Shown here piece by piece: positions 1 through 10,849 of a DNA stretch of 64,000 bases (the stretch's first letter is position 1; each line of letters begins with the position of its first letter). The stretch comes from Closterium sp. NIES-65. Lineage: Eukaryota; Streptophyta; Zygnematophyceae; Desmidiales; Closteriaceae. The translations under genes and the position numbers were made by a program. Under the pieces are notes generated by a model, which was given only the letters and a program-made list of their open reading frames with translations, did no database searches and was not told the origin of the DNA. The stretch covers positions 992,001 to 1,056,000 of the forward strand of contig CANXME010002568.1 of the NCBI GenBank assembly GCA_948144175.1, given 5' to 3'.

Positions 1-154
1 CATGTATGCAGGTTGAAGGAGGGAAGGTGGTTCACCACGAAGATTTGTGAGCCCTTCGCAAATTCCTACTTTTTCTCATGTGGTTTGATATTTTGGGCAT
101 GGGAAGTATATCTTGCTTTGTGCTTATTACGTATGTTGCACATCTCATGTGCAG

Positions 155-290
155 GTGGAATAAGAAGCCTTTATGGTCAGATCCTTCCAAAGGCTTCATT
201 GGATGGTTGGGCTATTCTTGGAGACGAAGTGCGATGATTACAACAGATGTGCTTATGGGTAGGGGAAAGGATCCAAAAGGGAGGTCATGA
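155..290 (+). CDS. possible terminal exon of an unidentified host gene
   Basis: An acceptor-like stretch ending in TGTGCAG (148-154) is followed by an open frame of about 44 codons that stops at 288-290. It would encode a short basic, aromatic-rich C-terminus (W-N-K-K-P-L-W near the start, G-W-L-G-Y-S-W in the middle, a K-D-P-K-G-R-S end). The rest of the gene would lie left of the window. I do not recognise the protein. The call rests only on a plausible splice acceptor and codon-like composition, so it may be non-coding. Confidence 0.25.
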
Positions 291-782
291 TCAGGTACCA
301 GTAGCAGGTTTTGTTGCTGCACTCATTTGAGCGGTAGATGAGCATTAACCAAATGTCTTCTTCCCACAATTTCTTAAGGAAAGGCCTGCAAATCTCACTA
401 CTTCAATCACATGATATCAGGATTCAGGATTGCTATGTACAATTAGCAACAACATACAGGATATTTAGAATAGCTACTATCACAGAATATCAGAACGGCT
501 ACCACAGCACAATTATCATCAACATACAGGATATTCGAATGGCTACAGCAGCAGAATTATCTAGTCAACAAGCTTGCGCCCTATAGATTATTACACTTGT
601 GCCGTATCTGAATTGCACATCTACCATCACACTAGTAATGCAGGTGCAATCTCTTATGAAGACTGGACCAGAAGCACACCATAGGAAGGGGGAAAGATGC
701 ACCCTATTCATCTTACAATGACCATAAGGGCCAGGTAAAATGTGATCTTACATCAGCAAGAACTACCATCAACACGGGCTGC
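291..782. other. non-coding stretch with an imperfect direct repeat
   Basis: No gene is seen. Two copies of a motif reading CAACATACAGGATATT followed by a GAAT-GCTAC-like tail lie at about 449-477 and 520-546. Otherwise this is AT-richer DNA that would hold the 3' ends of the flanking genes. TGTAA words on the minus strand near 714-718 and 746-752 could act as poly(A) signals for the minus-strand gene, but this is speculative. Confidence 0.5.
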
Positions 783-2099
783 TCATACAGACGGGGCAGA
801 GGACGATGGAGGGGCACATGAACCGCCTGCTGGTTGCTGTGGATAACCACCAGGTGGGGGAGGTGGATAACCCCCTGGCGGGGGAGGAGGGTAGCCCCCT
901 GGAGGGGGAGGGGGGTAACCCCCTGGAGGGGGAGGTGGGTACACATAACCACCAGGTGGCACTCCTGTAACAGGGTAGCCTGGCACTGATTCTGGTCCGC
1001 CTCCTGACTGCTGATATTGCTGCCCTTGCTGCGATGCCCAGACGGCCATTTCCTGCTCCCGTTGCATGCGGCGTTTTCGCATGGAGTAGTAAACGCACGC
1101 ACCGATGCCAAAGGAAAACAGAAGGATGACGAGGGTGACTATAAGGGAACCCCACCACGTCCACCGCCACCCACAGCCGTAGTAGCAGCCGCTATAAGCT
1201 GCAAATGAGATGGAGAGGGATACGAAGGGAAGGCAAGAAAAGGGACGGGATGGGAACACGGGAACAGTTGAGCAAAACGATGGCGAGTATCGGTAGAAGG
1301 AGTAAACCACACTACACTATGGCGTAGAAAAAAGGAGATGGAAAAAACAAAAAAGAAGGATTCCTGTCTGGCAAACTGAAAATGCCTTATAAAGACGTCA
1401 AAGTGAGAAAAAATGGAGAGGCAGCAGCAATTGGAAAATGCTATGGCGTCTCACGCTTGCGGAATATCAGACCGAACAGATGCAATGTAACCTGAAATGG
1501 CATGATTATGATCTGCAAGGGAAAGGGCCTGTCCGCATATCCTGAAATTCGAAGTGAGGGGACTTTGAGTGGACTCAAAAGGGCATCTGCGCTTATCCTG
1601 AAATTCGAGGTGAGGGAGCACCTGAATAGTAGGTTGTGCAGCCTGAAGGAGTCGTAACAATGCAATCCTGAAAATAAATCAATGATATATAAGAGAAGAG
1701 AGAAAAGAGGCACAAGGACAACGATCAACAAAAACGGATATAAGAGGCAGGTGAAGGGCAAAGTGAACTCGAAACGGCAAGACCTAGACGTAAAAGTTGA
1801 AATTCTGCACTGTAAGACGAATACGCTGGTCATCAGTTCGCAGGGTAAAGCTAGCGACCCCAGAGATTTCGCACGTCTGATTGCTGGTTGTATATGAAGC
1901 TATTCCAATAAGTAGTATAACATACAGTGCTCTTCTTCGACGGTTCATCCCATACCTGGCAAGCGTTGTAGCAAGCGGAGCCATAGCCGGCGCACTCGTA
2001 TTGACAGTTGCTGCTGCCGCCAGCTACCAACGGAATGAAAGCCGCTAAGCACAAGATGGACAGCTGTGTGAACGAAACTTGGATCGCCGGCAATAACAT
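783..2099 (-). CDS. small secreted/single-pass membrane protein with Cys-rich ectodomain and PPPPPGGY-repeat tail (two exons)
   Basis: Exon 1 (from 2099) starts with a typical signal peptide (MLLPAIQ... then a run of Leu/Ile/Ala ending VAGG) and continues into a Cys-rich stretch spaced C-x3-C-x6-C-x3-C-x12-C. Exon 2 (1198-783) opens after a strong pyrimidine-rich acceptor ending TTTGCAG (1205-1199). It adds another C-x3-C pair, a membrane helix (WWGSLIVTLVILLFSFGIG), a basic stop-transfer segment (RKRRMQR) and a cytosolic tail with four PPPPPGGY-type repeats before the stop at 785-783. A donor GT at 1858-1857 is phase-compatible and gives a 660-bp intron and about 218 residues. That donor is weak, so the 3' edge of exon 1 is uncertain. 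An upstream Met at 2156 is possible but gives a poorer signal peptide. The intron holds a 23-bp direct repeat (1538-1560 and 1594-1616). The layout resembles plant and animal membrane adaptors whose Pro-rich tails bind WW or SH3 domains, but I recognise no named family. Confidence 0.55.
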
Positions 2100-2868
2100 T
2101 TTGTCAAAACTAATACTGACTAAGAAAAAGGTCACAAATCCACTCCCTACATGCACGCACCAACCGTTTATCCTGTTCTCAAGATAAGACGCTGCTTCTC
2201 AACGCCGAAACGCTGAATTAATCTCTTACTGTCGACACTCTCTAGCTCAGTTAGGTGTCAGTCGCTAATCACTAAACTTGATGCTTCCTCTTGCAGAAAC
2301 ACTGAAGATCATCCATGCCAACACTTCCTGCCTTGTGTGTCATTTTCTAGAAGTTGCATGGCTGTATGCATCGAACACTCAGCGGGCAAACAAACGGATC
2401 AGATGTGTTGGAAACAAACAGGGAAATTCCGCTGAAGTGATTACTTTATTTAAAAACCACCCTGAACAAACTGATCGGGTAGAAGAACGCAGCCAGCATT
2501 TGGTCCAACAAGGGAAACAGAGTAGCCAGGTTTGGGTTTGGACAGATACTTCCACGAATCACATGCGAGCACATAACTGGACTCACTTGTGGCCCAAACT
2601 GCTGATCGAAAAACCCCCATAAACCGAGGGTTTCGAAATGTGTCATCCTTTTAGTCGGCCCGATCAGTGAGGTCAGGTTGGCGTTTCCCAGTACGTTGGC
2701 GGGGGGCACCGCACGGCAGGGACGTGCCTACATCGACAGTGCGCGGAATTAATACAGTACACAGTACAGTAAGTGAACGCAAAAACTTCTTACGCAAACG
2801 AGGTTCTTGCCTAGGTTAGGGCTAGGTCAAAGGGCTATGGGGCAACGGGGCTCTGAAAGGAGGGCAGG
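2100..2868. other. intergenic, upstream of the minus-strand gene
   Basis: No convincing coding or RNA feature is seen. It holds the presumed promoter of the gene ending at 2099 and stops at the 5-bp target duplication GCAGG (2864-2868) of the gypsy element. Confidence 0.5.
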
Positions 2869-3124
2869 TGTTACGAGTGCAATTGAGTGATCAAACTAGA
2901 ATTGCACTATCTAAGCAAGAGTACAATGAGCAAAGGCATAAGCGAAGAATATATAACGAAACTACAGTGGTAGCGGTAATAAACTGTAGGTGACGTGCGA
3001 AGGTACCCGCCGAGCGCGGATTGTCAATGCAAGGGTTGCGAGTAGTAACGATGCGGACTGTGGTGCTACAGTGATGTGCGCGCTGAGTAGGAGCGCGAAG
3101 TAAGGAAAAAAAAAAATCCTTACA
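2869..3124 (-). repeat. G1 3' LTR
   Basis: 256 bp, reading TGTAAGG...GTAACA on the minus strand. It abuts a polypurine tract at 3125-3138. It is about 95 bp shorter than its 5' partner because an internal stretch is absent. The left flank GCAGG matches the right flank of the partner. Confidence 0.88.
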
Positions 3125-3264
3125 CTACCTCCCCCCTTAAGGAGGCCCTCCTTGCGAAAGTGCGTGTACGTCCCAAAAATTTCGGCTGCGCAGATACTCG
3201 GTGAGAACAGGGTGGTTTTCGATTCTGTCCAGGGGAACCCAGTTGTCTTCAGTAGGTGTACGAT

Positions 3265-3768
3265 CCAGGCCCTATGTTATCAGGATAAGTTATCCTGAAT
3301 GTCATGAATTCAAGATAGGTGTTGTGGGTCTGTCTTGGGAAAACAGCATTTGGGAAATAATTGTCCTCTAGAATCAGCATAGTGGTTATTTAGCGTACTG
3401 ACAATTCAGTATATTGGTGTAGGTTCAGCCCTGATGATTCAGGACAGTATTGAATTTCGCACTGACGCGGCATGTACAGCGAGAGAAAAATTCGTGCCAA
3501 GTACCCAACCACCGATGTCAGTGTCGATGAAGCAGAGAACGGCGGCCAGGAGCAAGCGGGAACCGAGCTGGCGACCTCCTATGTGTCAGGAGGACGCCTT
3601 AGTCACTAGACCATAATGTGCTGCGATGTTATTTGTCCTGGTACCACAACAGCACTGACAAATCAGGGTACCTTTCCCTGTGTTGCCCTGATGAATAAGG
3701 GCAAAAGATGCTTTTCGACTAAACAGCCCTGATGCATCAGGGTAGCCTAGATGAATCTGAGGGCCTGG
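3265..3768. mobile_element. 504-bp insertion with 9-bp terminal inverted repeats
   Basis: It starts CCAGGCCCT and ends AGGGCCTGG, a perfect 9-bp inverted pair. The flanks TACGAT (3259-3264) and TACGGT (3769-3774) look like an imperfect 6-bp target duplication inside the gypsy chromodomain. The interior is rich in CCTGAT/ATCAGG palindromes and has no credible open frame. This is best called a small non-autonomous DNA transposon of unassigned superfamily. The central tRNA-like segment leaves a SINE-like origin possible. Confidence 0.55.
3553..3616 (-). other. degenerate tRNA-like segment inside the 504-bp insertion
   Basis: On the minus strand it reads GGTCTAGTGACTAAGGCG (box A-like), then a CTCCT...AGGAG stem with a 7-nt loop, a GTCG variable part, and AGCTCGGTTCC (box B-like, 8 of 11 with GGTTCGATTCC). 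The loop lacks the invariant U33 and no acceptor stem is evident, so it is not a working tRNA gene. It may be a relic of a tRNA-derived RNA polymerase III promoter. Confidence 0.4.
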
Positions 3769-4191
3769 TACGGTCTCTCTAGCGGATCAGGAATTCGATC
3801 CTTCGAGCTCCTCGTGGGTCACGAACTCGGTGGCTCAGATTTTTCTCGGGTGTGATGATTGGCTCGGTCAGCACTCGTGTCATGCTGGCTGGGCGGTTGT
3901 GGGGCAGTTGGCTGGTGGATGGTACGTAGGGGCGGAGCACGCTGACGTGGAAGGACGGGCTTACGTACCAGTCAGCAGGGAGGAGGAGATGGGCGGTGAC
4001 TGGTGTGATCATGTTGCTGATGCGAATGGCCCACAATATCGGGGCGGAGTTTTGGGGTAATGGGCAGGCGGAGGTTCTGGGTGTCGAGTAAAACTAGGTC
4101 GTCGGGCTGGTAAGTGACAGGTCGGCGGTGGCGGTCGGCGTTGCGTTTAGCGATAATGTTTGATTTTTTTATCGCGTCTACTGCTCGGGTC

Positions 4192-5363
4192 TGTCAACGG
4201 GAGTTGTGTGTTGGCCCCGTCCTCGCTTGGGCAGAGCCGACTTCGTGGTCGGGTGTGAGGGGAGCAGCCGACCTGCAGCAGTGGGCGAGCTGGTTGACGA
4301 GGAGGTCGACCTGCACGGGAGCCACTGCATGGGCGCCGACTTCAGGATGGCGCCGACTTCCGGGAGGTCGACCTGGGAAGTCGACCTGCGGAGGACGTCA
4401 ACTTGGTGACGTCAACGTGGGGCAGCCGACTTGGGTGGTTGGGTGACAGGAGTACTGGTCAACCTTGTGGCTGGTCGACCAGACCTGCCGGTCGATTTGC
4501 TGGTGGTCGACCTGACCTGGTGGTCGACGGAGGAAGGGCCGACGTCGACCTCGACTCAGGACGCCGAGTAGTTGGGCGTCGAGTAGCAGGGCGTCAACTT
4601 GGTGACGCCGACTTCGGGCAGTTGACTTGGGTGATCGGCTAACAACTGCGCTGGTCGACGAGGAGCTGGTCGACCAGGAGTGACGTCGACCTGGAGCTGG
4701 TCAACCAGTGGTGTGGTCGACCTGGTGAGGTCGACTTGGAGGTGGTCGTCGACTTGGGAGGTCGACGGGCACGTACGGGAGCAGCTGGTCGACGGGGTTG
4801 CCCGGTCGACCAGGTTACCTGGGTGACGAGGTTCTGCGGAGGAGTGCGACGGTCGCCCAGGCGAAGTTGGCGAGTCCGACCTCGGTGGTGGTATCCCGAG
4901 GTCGACATGGCGGATCAGGTGAAGTCGCCAGCATGAAGATGACTTGGTGTGTGCGTTGTGCAGGTGACGAGGCTCAGCCCGCCAATCATCTGCGAGCACC
5001 TGCGAAGCGGGTGCGCTGCTGTTCTGTGTGAGCAACGTTGGCACGCCGTCAACCTGCGATGTTGGCACGCCGTCGACTTTGCATTGCTGGAGCGCGGTCG
5101 ACCAAGTTGTGCTGGAACGCGGTCGACCGAGCTGCGCTGGCAGTCGACCAACCTGAATGCTAGCTCTGATGAAGTCCTGTCTTGCCAACTTCATTGTACC
5201 ATTGTTGTCAACTTTCTCTAGTGAAACTTTTGCCAATTTGCCCCGTGAACTAGCAAGCAGTGTATGCACTAGGAAACCGACTAAGGACCAACAAACGCAG
5301 AGATCACACGAGCACCAGTGCCTAGCCTGTAGTCTAGCTCCTGTTGCAGTAGTTATCTCCACA
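4192..5363 (+). repeat. A 5' LTR
   Basis: TGTCAACGGG...CTCCACA, 1172 bp. It contains about twenty GTCGAC hexamers, mostly as GGTCGACC/GGTCGACG. A solo-like partial copy of the same family lies in reverse orientation at 63435 to the window end. Confidence 0.9.
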
Positions 5364-5468
5364 TGGTGTGGTGAGCGTGGACGGCACACGACTTACCTTT
5401 CAGTTAGGTTGACATAGAGGTCACATACCTAAGTTGCTCGTAGGCCGGCAGCCGTACAGGTCCCTAAC

Positions 5469-7108
5469 GTGCGCGTAGGTGACGCCAAGGTGATGGACAC
5501 CCTGGAGGGACGACTGGAGGATGCGAGGAGACGCCATGAGGCCCAGGAGTACGGGGTGATACCCTGGGCGGTTGTCGAGGTTGGACTCCGTACCATGTGG
5601 GCGACGGAGCACCCTCCTTCTCGATCGGCTTCTCCTCGACCGGTGACCAACGAAGGCGGCGTCGATGTGGGCGTCAACGCCGGAGGTGGCCAAGTCGGCA
5701 ATAGTGCGGGAGGCACGTCGCGTGGTGTGATTTACGTTGATGAAGTCGGTGGCGTTCAAGCGTGAGGGGTGCGGTCGTCAATGGTTGCGGGGTCCTCGCA
5801 TGGCGACGTCACATGTCGACAAAGCGGATTGTCGCCGATGTCGGCGACCCAGGTGACGGCAGGCGGGATTGCACCGAGCTACGGCTACTTCAAGTTTACG
5901 CCGGACAGGATCTTGGTCACCCCGCCGTCGTTGGTCGACCAGACATCCTCACCTGGAAGGAAGCTATCGAGCCCCATCTGGAGATGGCCGGGCTGATCGG
6001 CTTTGCCCGAAGGACCGTGGCGACACGGGAGGAGCATCACGCCGACTTGCGAGCGGAGTTCCGCGCCATGTAGCTGTTGACCTTCACGGTCATCTCGCGG
6101 TGCTGCTCACTGGGCGTGCATATGGCCTTGAAGTGGTGCCGAGAGTACCTCGACGCCGGCCACCAGGCGTGGCACTTCATCGAGTCGACCTACCAAGTCA
6201 GTGACGACTTGTTCATCGCCCAGCTGGAGGGACAGCTGACGCACCTGCATATGGGCAACGAGGAGACGGCTACCGACTACTGCAACCGAGCCCGGCGAAT
6301 TCCCGCCACCATTAGGATGGCTGGTGCGCAGTACTCGACGACGTCGTACGTCACCCACGTCATGCAGGGACTCTCGAGCAGCTACAACCTCCTGAAGAGG
6401 TTATCGATGGCGCCGAGCACGAGGATGACGCTCAAAGAGGTCAACTTGACCTCGTACATCCTGCAAGACGAGGCAATGCAGGAGGCAGAGCGGTCCCAGG
6501 AGCTCTTGGCGCAGTCGAACTTTGTCGCCCCGGCGAAGCAAGGAGATCGACTGGGGCAAAGTGGACCGTCTGGCGGCGGCAGTAGCAGTGGCTGGAAGCC
6601 GGTCAAGGAGGTCGACAAGAAGACGTCGACCAAGGACAGCGGTCGAGGAGGAGGAAGTCGACGTCGCGAGTGCTGGATCTGCCGCAGCCCCGACCACCTC
6701 TCATTTGAGTGCCACGACCGCAGTGACTCCGAAGACGACGACGCCAAGGGAGGCCGCGAGAGGTCTAGCAGTCGTCGTCCTCGTCGAGGAGGAAACCAAC
6801 CGCGCAAGGAAAAGCTGTCGACCTCGTCGAAGGATGACGACTTCTCTGCAGGCGGCAAGGCGCGAGGCGACAAGACGACGTCGTGCTCGCTGGTCGGTGT
6901 CGTGGAGCCGACCGTCTTGCTGGCGCCGGAGGCCGGGGAGGACTTCCAGGCGGTGGCGGCAGCTGTGCAGGCGAACCCGTCGGTTGTCCTGCTCGACAGC
7001 GGTTTCTCCCACCACCTGATGGGGACGAAGGAAGTCTTTGTCGACCTGCAGCCGAGCGGCTCCATCAAGCACGTGCGCGGCTTCAATGGGGCACTGCAGG
7101 ATGTCTAG
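5469..7108 (+). pseudogene. A gag and protease remnant
   Basis: The part around 6077-7108 matches copia Gag of the UBN2/gag_2 type (helical core around YLDAGHQAWHFIESTYQ, then LTHLHMGNEETATDYCNRAR). A Ser/Arg/Asp-rich stretch follows, then a CCHC knuckle (CWICRSPDHLSFEC, C-x2-C-x4-H-x4-C) and the start of the aspartic protease (LLDSGFSHH). In the family Gag forms the particle shell and the protease cuts the polyprotein. The upstream frames 5469-6073 are the likely N-terminal region. This is a fossil, not an active gene. Confidence 0.8.
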
Positions 7109-10100
7109 GGCCGTGGCATTGTTGCACTGCAAGGGGAGGCCGGGAAGCAGGTGCTCATCCACGACGTGCTGTACATCCCGGGTGTGCGGGCCAACTTGCT
7201 GACGTCCGGCCGGCTGAAGGAGCACGGTATAAGGCTGCAGGAGGACAGAGACGGGATGCTGCTTGTCGCGGCGGCAGGAGAGGTGCTCGGTCGGGTGACG
7301 TACCCCGGGCATGTCCTCTGCACCGACATGCGTCCTTGCTCAACGGAGTCGACGTCGCCCACGTCGGAGGTTGTGGCCCTGGGGGCGATCGTCTCGAAGA
7401 CGAAGTCGACGCCGGACAGGATGCACGCGAGACTTGCGCACGTCGGCATGGACACCATCAGGAGCTCGGCGAAGAACGAAGTCGCCATCGGGCTGGAACC
7501 CCAGTCGGCGACGGGCGCCGACTCCCCATGTGTCTCGTGCGTCGGCAGGAAGCTGGCGCGGCACACCTTCCCCGACCATGGCTCCGACGCCGACGACGTG
7601 CAAGCCATCGTGCACATCGACCTGTTCGGGCCGTTCTGCGTGGCTGCCAAGGACGGTAGCTTGTACTTCCTGCTGCTGAAGGACCGCAAGACCTGCTACG
7701 TATGGGTGAGGCCGGTCGCCAAGAAGTCGGATGTGCTGCTGTAGTTCCAGAAGTGGCTGGTGTTGGTGGAGAGGTAGACGAAGAAGTCGGTGCTGATGTT
7801 GCACTCGGACCGAGGAGGGGAGTTCCTCGGGAAGAAGTTTACCGACTTCGTGGACGGACAGGGGATCGTCCACGACCTTACCTGCCCATACACCCCACAT
7901 CAAAACAGCATGGTGGAGTGGGAGATGAGGACGGTGGTGGAGTCGGTGTGGACGATGCTGCTGCACATGGGTGTGCAGCACCACTGGTGGCACCTCGCTT
8001 TGCGGCAGGCCGTCTGGGTCCGCAACTGCCTTGAGCGGTCGACGCCACCGCCTGGGACGTCGCCTTACCAGCTGCTGACCAGGTAGAAGCCCGACTTGTC
8101 GATGGCGCGGGTGTGGGGCTGCATGGCGCAGTTCCTCGTCTCCGAGCAGCAGCGTGGTGGGAAGCTGAAGCTGAAGGCCAGGTGGGGCCTTCACCTCGGC
8201 GTGTCGACGGCGAGCAAGGGTTGGGAGCTCCTCGACATCGACGCCAACCGGGTGACCACCACGTCGCGCGTGATGTTCTACAAGGATATGTCGCAAGAGG
8301 TGTGGAAGTCGGAGCACGGGCCGGTGTCAGGACGGACGCCGACCACCCCGCCGTCCGATGTCACAATATAAATTGACTAAAACAGAAAGTACAAACAAGA
8401 TATATGCAAAACCTAGCCCTAGACTAGAACTACACAAACTATAGAATTATAGTTTGACATCCGACTTCTCGATGGCAACGCTGCCTTTGCTCGCTGATGT
8501 CGGTGAGCTTCTTGGTGAGGACATTGAGGTCGTCCGTCGTCCTCCCCCTACGACCCCTGCCCCTCCCCTCGTAGCCGACCTGCACGGGCTGAATCCTAAG
8601 TCGGCCTCCGGCGATGAGGGGAGTAGTGGGACGTCGCCTTCGGCGCCGGCCAAAGGCATCACCGGTGGCCGACGAGTCGATCGGCAAGTCGGCGTAGGGG
8701 TGCAGGTCAAGGAGGAGCAGGTCGATCAGGTCGAGAAGGTGCAGCCGTCTTGGGTGAAGTTGGCAAAGCAGGCAGAGGTGAAGCCGACCATGGAGCAGTC
8801 GGCAACCAGGTAGTCGGCAGAGGAGTCGACCACAGGGGAGAAGTCGGCCAGGAAGCCGACCCAGGTGCAGCAGGGCGACGAGGGCAGCAAAGCCGGTGAC
8901 GAAGGAGGGGACGTCGAGGAGTCCACCGACAGTGACGTGGTGGAGGTTTAGTCTGAACCCCGAAAGTCAGGCCGACTTCAGAGGCCACCCGACTTCTTCG
9001 TCCCCGCTGCCTTCACCACGGTGTACGACGTGGACGATGACGACGACCTGCTGTACGACGATGCCGAGGAAGATGAGGAGTTTCCGAAGCTCGACCCTGA
9101 CGTGCTGGCCGACCCCGAACACCGTTGGGAAATCTCGACGATGACGGTGAAGGAGGCTTTGGCGAGCTGGAAGGGCCCGGCGGTGAAGGCCGCCATGGAG
9201 GAGGAGATCCGCAGCCTCATCAACATGGGCACGTGGGAGCTGGTCGAACGCCCGCCGGGAGTCAACATCATGAAGAACCGGTGGGTGTTGACGACGAAGT
9301 ACCACGTCGACGACACCGTCGAGCGCAAGAAGGCAAGGCTGGTCGTGAAGGGCTTCACCCAGGTGTATGGCGCCGACTACAACGAGACGTTTGCGCCAGT
9401 GGGCAGCTACGTCACCCTGAGGATCTTCCTCAGCATCGTTGCCGTCCTCAACCTCAACCTGATGCAGCTCGACATGAAGAACGCCTTCCTGCAGAGCAAG
9501 CTCGAAAGGGTGCTCTATATGTCCCAGCCGGACTACTTCAACGATGGAACCGGCCGGGTCTGCAAGCTGCTGAAGAGCATGTACGGGCTGAAGCAGTCGC
9601 CGCTATTGTGGTACTTGGCACTCAACGATGTGCTGGTCGGCGCCGGGTGGAAGAAGAGCCAGGTCGACAAGGCTCTCTACTCCAAGGCCGGCAAGGACAT
9701 AGTGGCCTGCTGGGTGCTGGTCTACGTCAACGACTTGCTCGCCGCCAGCAGCAGCACCGAGATGCTGAAGGAGCTGCTGGAGTCCGCCTTCAAGCTGCGT
9801 GAAATCTCACCGGTGCGGAAGTACCTCGGGCTAGAGATCGTCCGCGATATATCGGTGGAGAAGCTGTGGCTGCACCAGCAGGGCTACGCTGACAAGCTGC
9901 GTAGGCGCTTCGTCGATGAGGAGCAGACCGGACGCACTCCAAAGACACCGGTCTCGGTCGACGCCTACGCCGAGCTCACCTTCGATGACAAGGAGGCACA
10001 GGAGCGACAGGAGGAGTACCGGCAGAAGGTCGGCTCGCTGCAATTCTTGGCGACGATGACGAGGCCGGACATCGCCTTCGCCTGCAGCAAGCTAGGGAGC

Positions 10101-10700
10101 GGCCTCACGGTGAGGAGCCACCAGCACTGGCGCGAGGTCGACCGCTGCCTCGCCAGCCTCACCAACACATGTGACACCGCCCTGGAGTTTGGCGGTGGAC
10201 CTGAGTCGCTGGAGCTGGTCGGCTACGCGGACGCCGACGACGCCGGTGACAAGCAGAACAGGACGAGTACGGGCGGTTACGTGTTCCTCTACAGAGGGGC
10301 CGCAGTCTCCTGGTTAAGCCAGCGCATCAAGTGCGCGACGCTGTCGTCGACCGAGTCGGAGTACGTGGCGGCCACCGAAGCCGGCAAGGAGGGACGTCAG
10401 CTTTGCTTCCTCCTCACCGAGTTATGGCAGCTGGATGCCGGGAAGCCGACCGTCCTCTGGGTGGACAACAAGTCGGCCATCACAGTTGGCGAGGGTATGG
10501 GGTTGACGGGCAACCTCAAGCACATGGAGTGGCGTCAAGCCTGGCTGTAGCATATGGTGAAGCGCGGGAAGGTTTCGCTGAAGTACATCCCGACCGCTGA
10601 GCAGACGGCCGACTTCCTGACGAAGGCGCTGCACTATCTGGCCTTCAACCGGTGCTCCGTCGCCATCGGCCAGGTGCGCTTGGCCGACGTGGGCGATGAA
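7109..10700 (+). pseudogene. A pol remnant: integrase, reverse transcriptase, RNase H
   Basis: Around 7151-7744 lie the protease end and the integrase HHCC zinc region (HARLAHVGMDTI, CVSCVGRKL). Around 7790-8371 is the integrase catalytic core (LHSDRGGEF, TPHQNSMVE). A long clean frame at 9021-10550 holds the copia reverse transcriptase (KNRWVLTTK, LDMKNAFLQ, YGLKQSPLLWY, the YVNDLLA active-site block, a variant of the usual YVDD) and RNase H (GYADADDAGDKQNRTS, LSSTESEYVA, DNKSAI). The tail up to about 10700 completes RNase H. The frame at 9021-10550 is long and well kept, while the part before it is more decayed. Confidence 0.85.
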
Positions 10701-10849
10701 GTTGACGACGTGCAACAGTAGGTGCCATGCCCTCTTGCATGGCTGGTGCGGTGGACGACGTGCTATGTGGTGGGTGCACGTCGACGAGCTATTCTCCGAC
10801 GAGCACTGCTGTGTGGGCTGGGGGCCCAAGCGTGAACACGGCAGGGGAG

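Larger units (their letters stand above)
3125..4186 (-). pseudogene. G1 integrase C-terminus and chromodomain remnant
   Basis: The minus strand of 3775-4186 reads like the C-terminal part of a Ty3/gypsy integrase (a beta-barrel-like segment with ...SFHVSVLRPYVP), running into a chromodomain start (RRIEFLIR). The 3150-3264 part supplies the chromodomain end (PTEDNWVPLDRIENHP then VLTEYL). A 504-bp insertion separates them. In chromoviruses this domain directs integration by binding methylated histone tails. The remnant is fossil and non-functional. Confidence 0.8.

Noticed and set aside
2278-2709. Overlapping frames on both strands near 2.3-2.7 kb
   Set aside because: Short, opposite-strand overlapping, with no motif or codon pattern in favour of either.
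3553-3616. Functional tRNA gene on the minus strand
   Set aside because: No acceptor stem, no U33 and an imperfect box B. Kept only as a tRNA-like relic.
4556-5389. 277-codon minus-strand frame, repeated at 11214-12221
   Set aside because: It lies in the A LTRs and arises from GTCGAC-rich composition. No domain is seen, and the pair simply reflects the two LTR copies.
6382-7312. Long minus-strand frames opposite the gag of A
   Set aside because: The plus strand encodes the clear copia Gag and zinc knuckle. The minus frames are Arg/Pro/Ser-rich mirror products of GC-rich codons.
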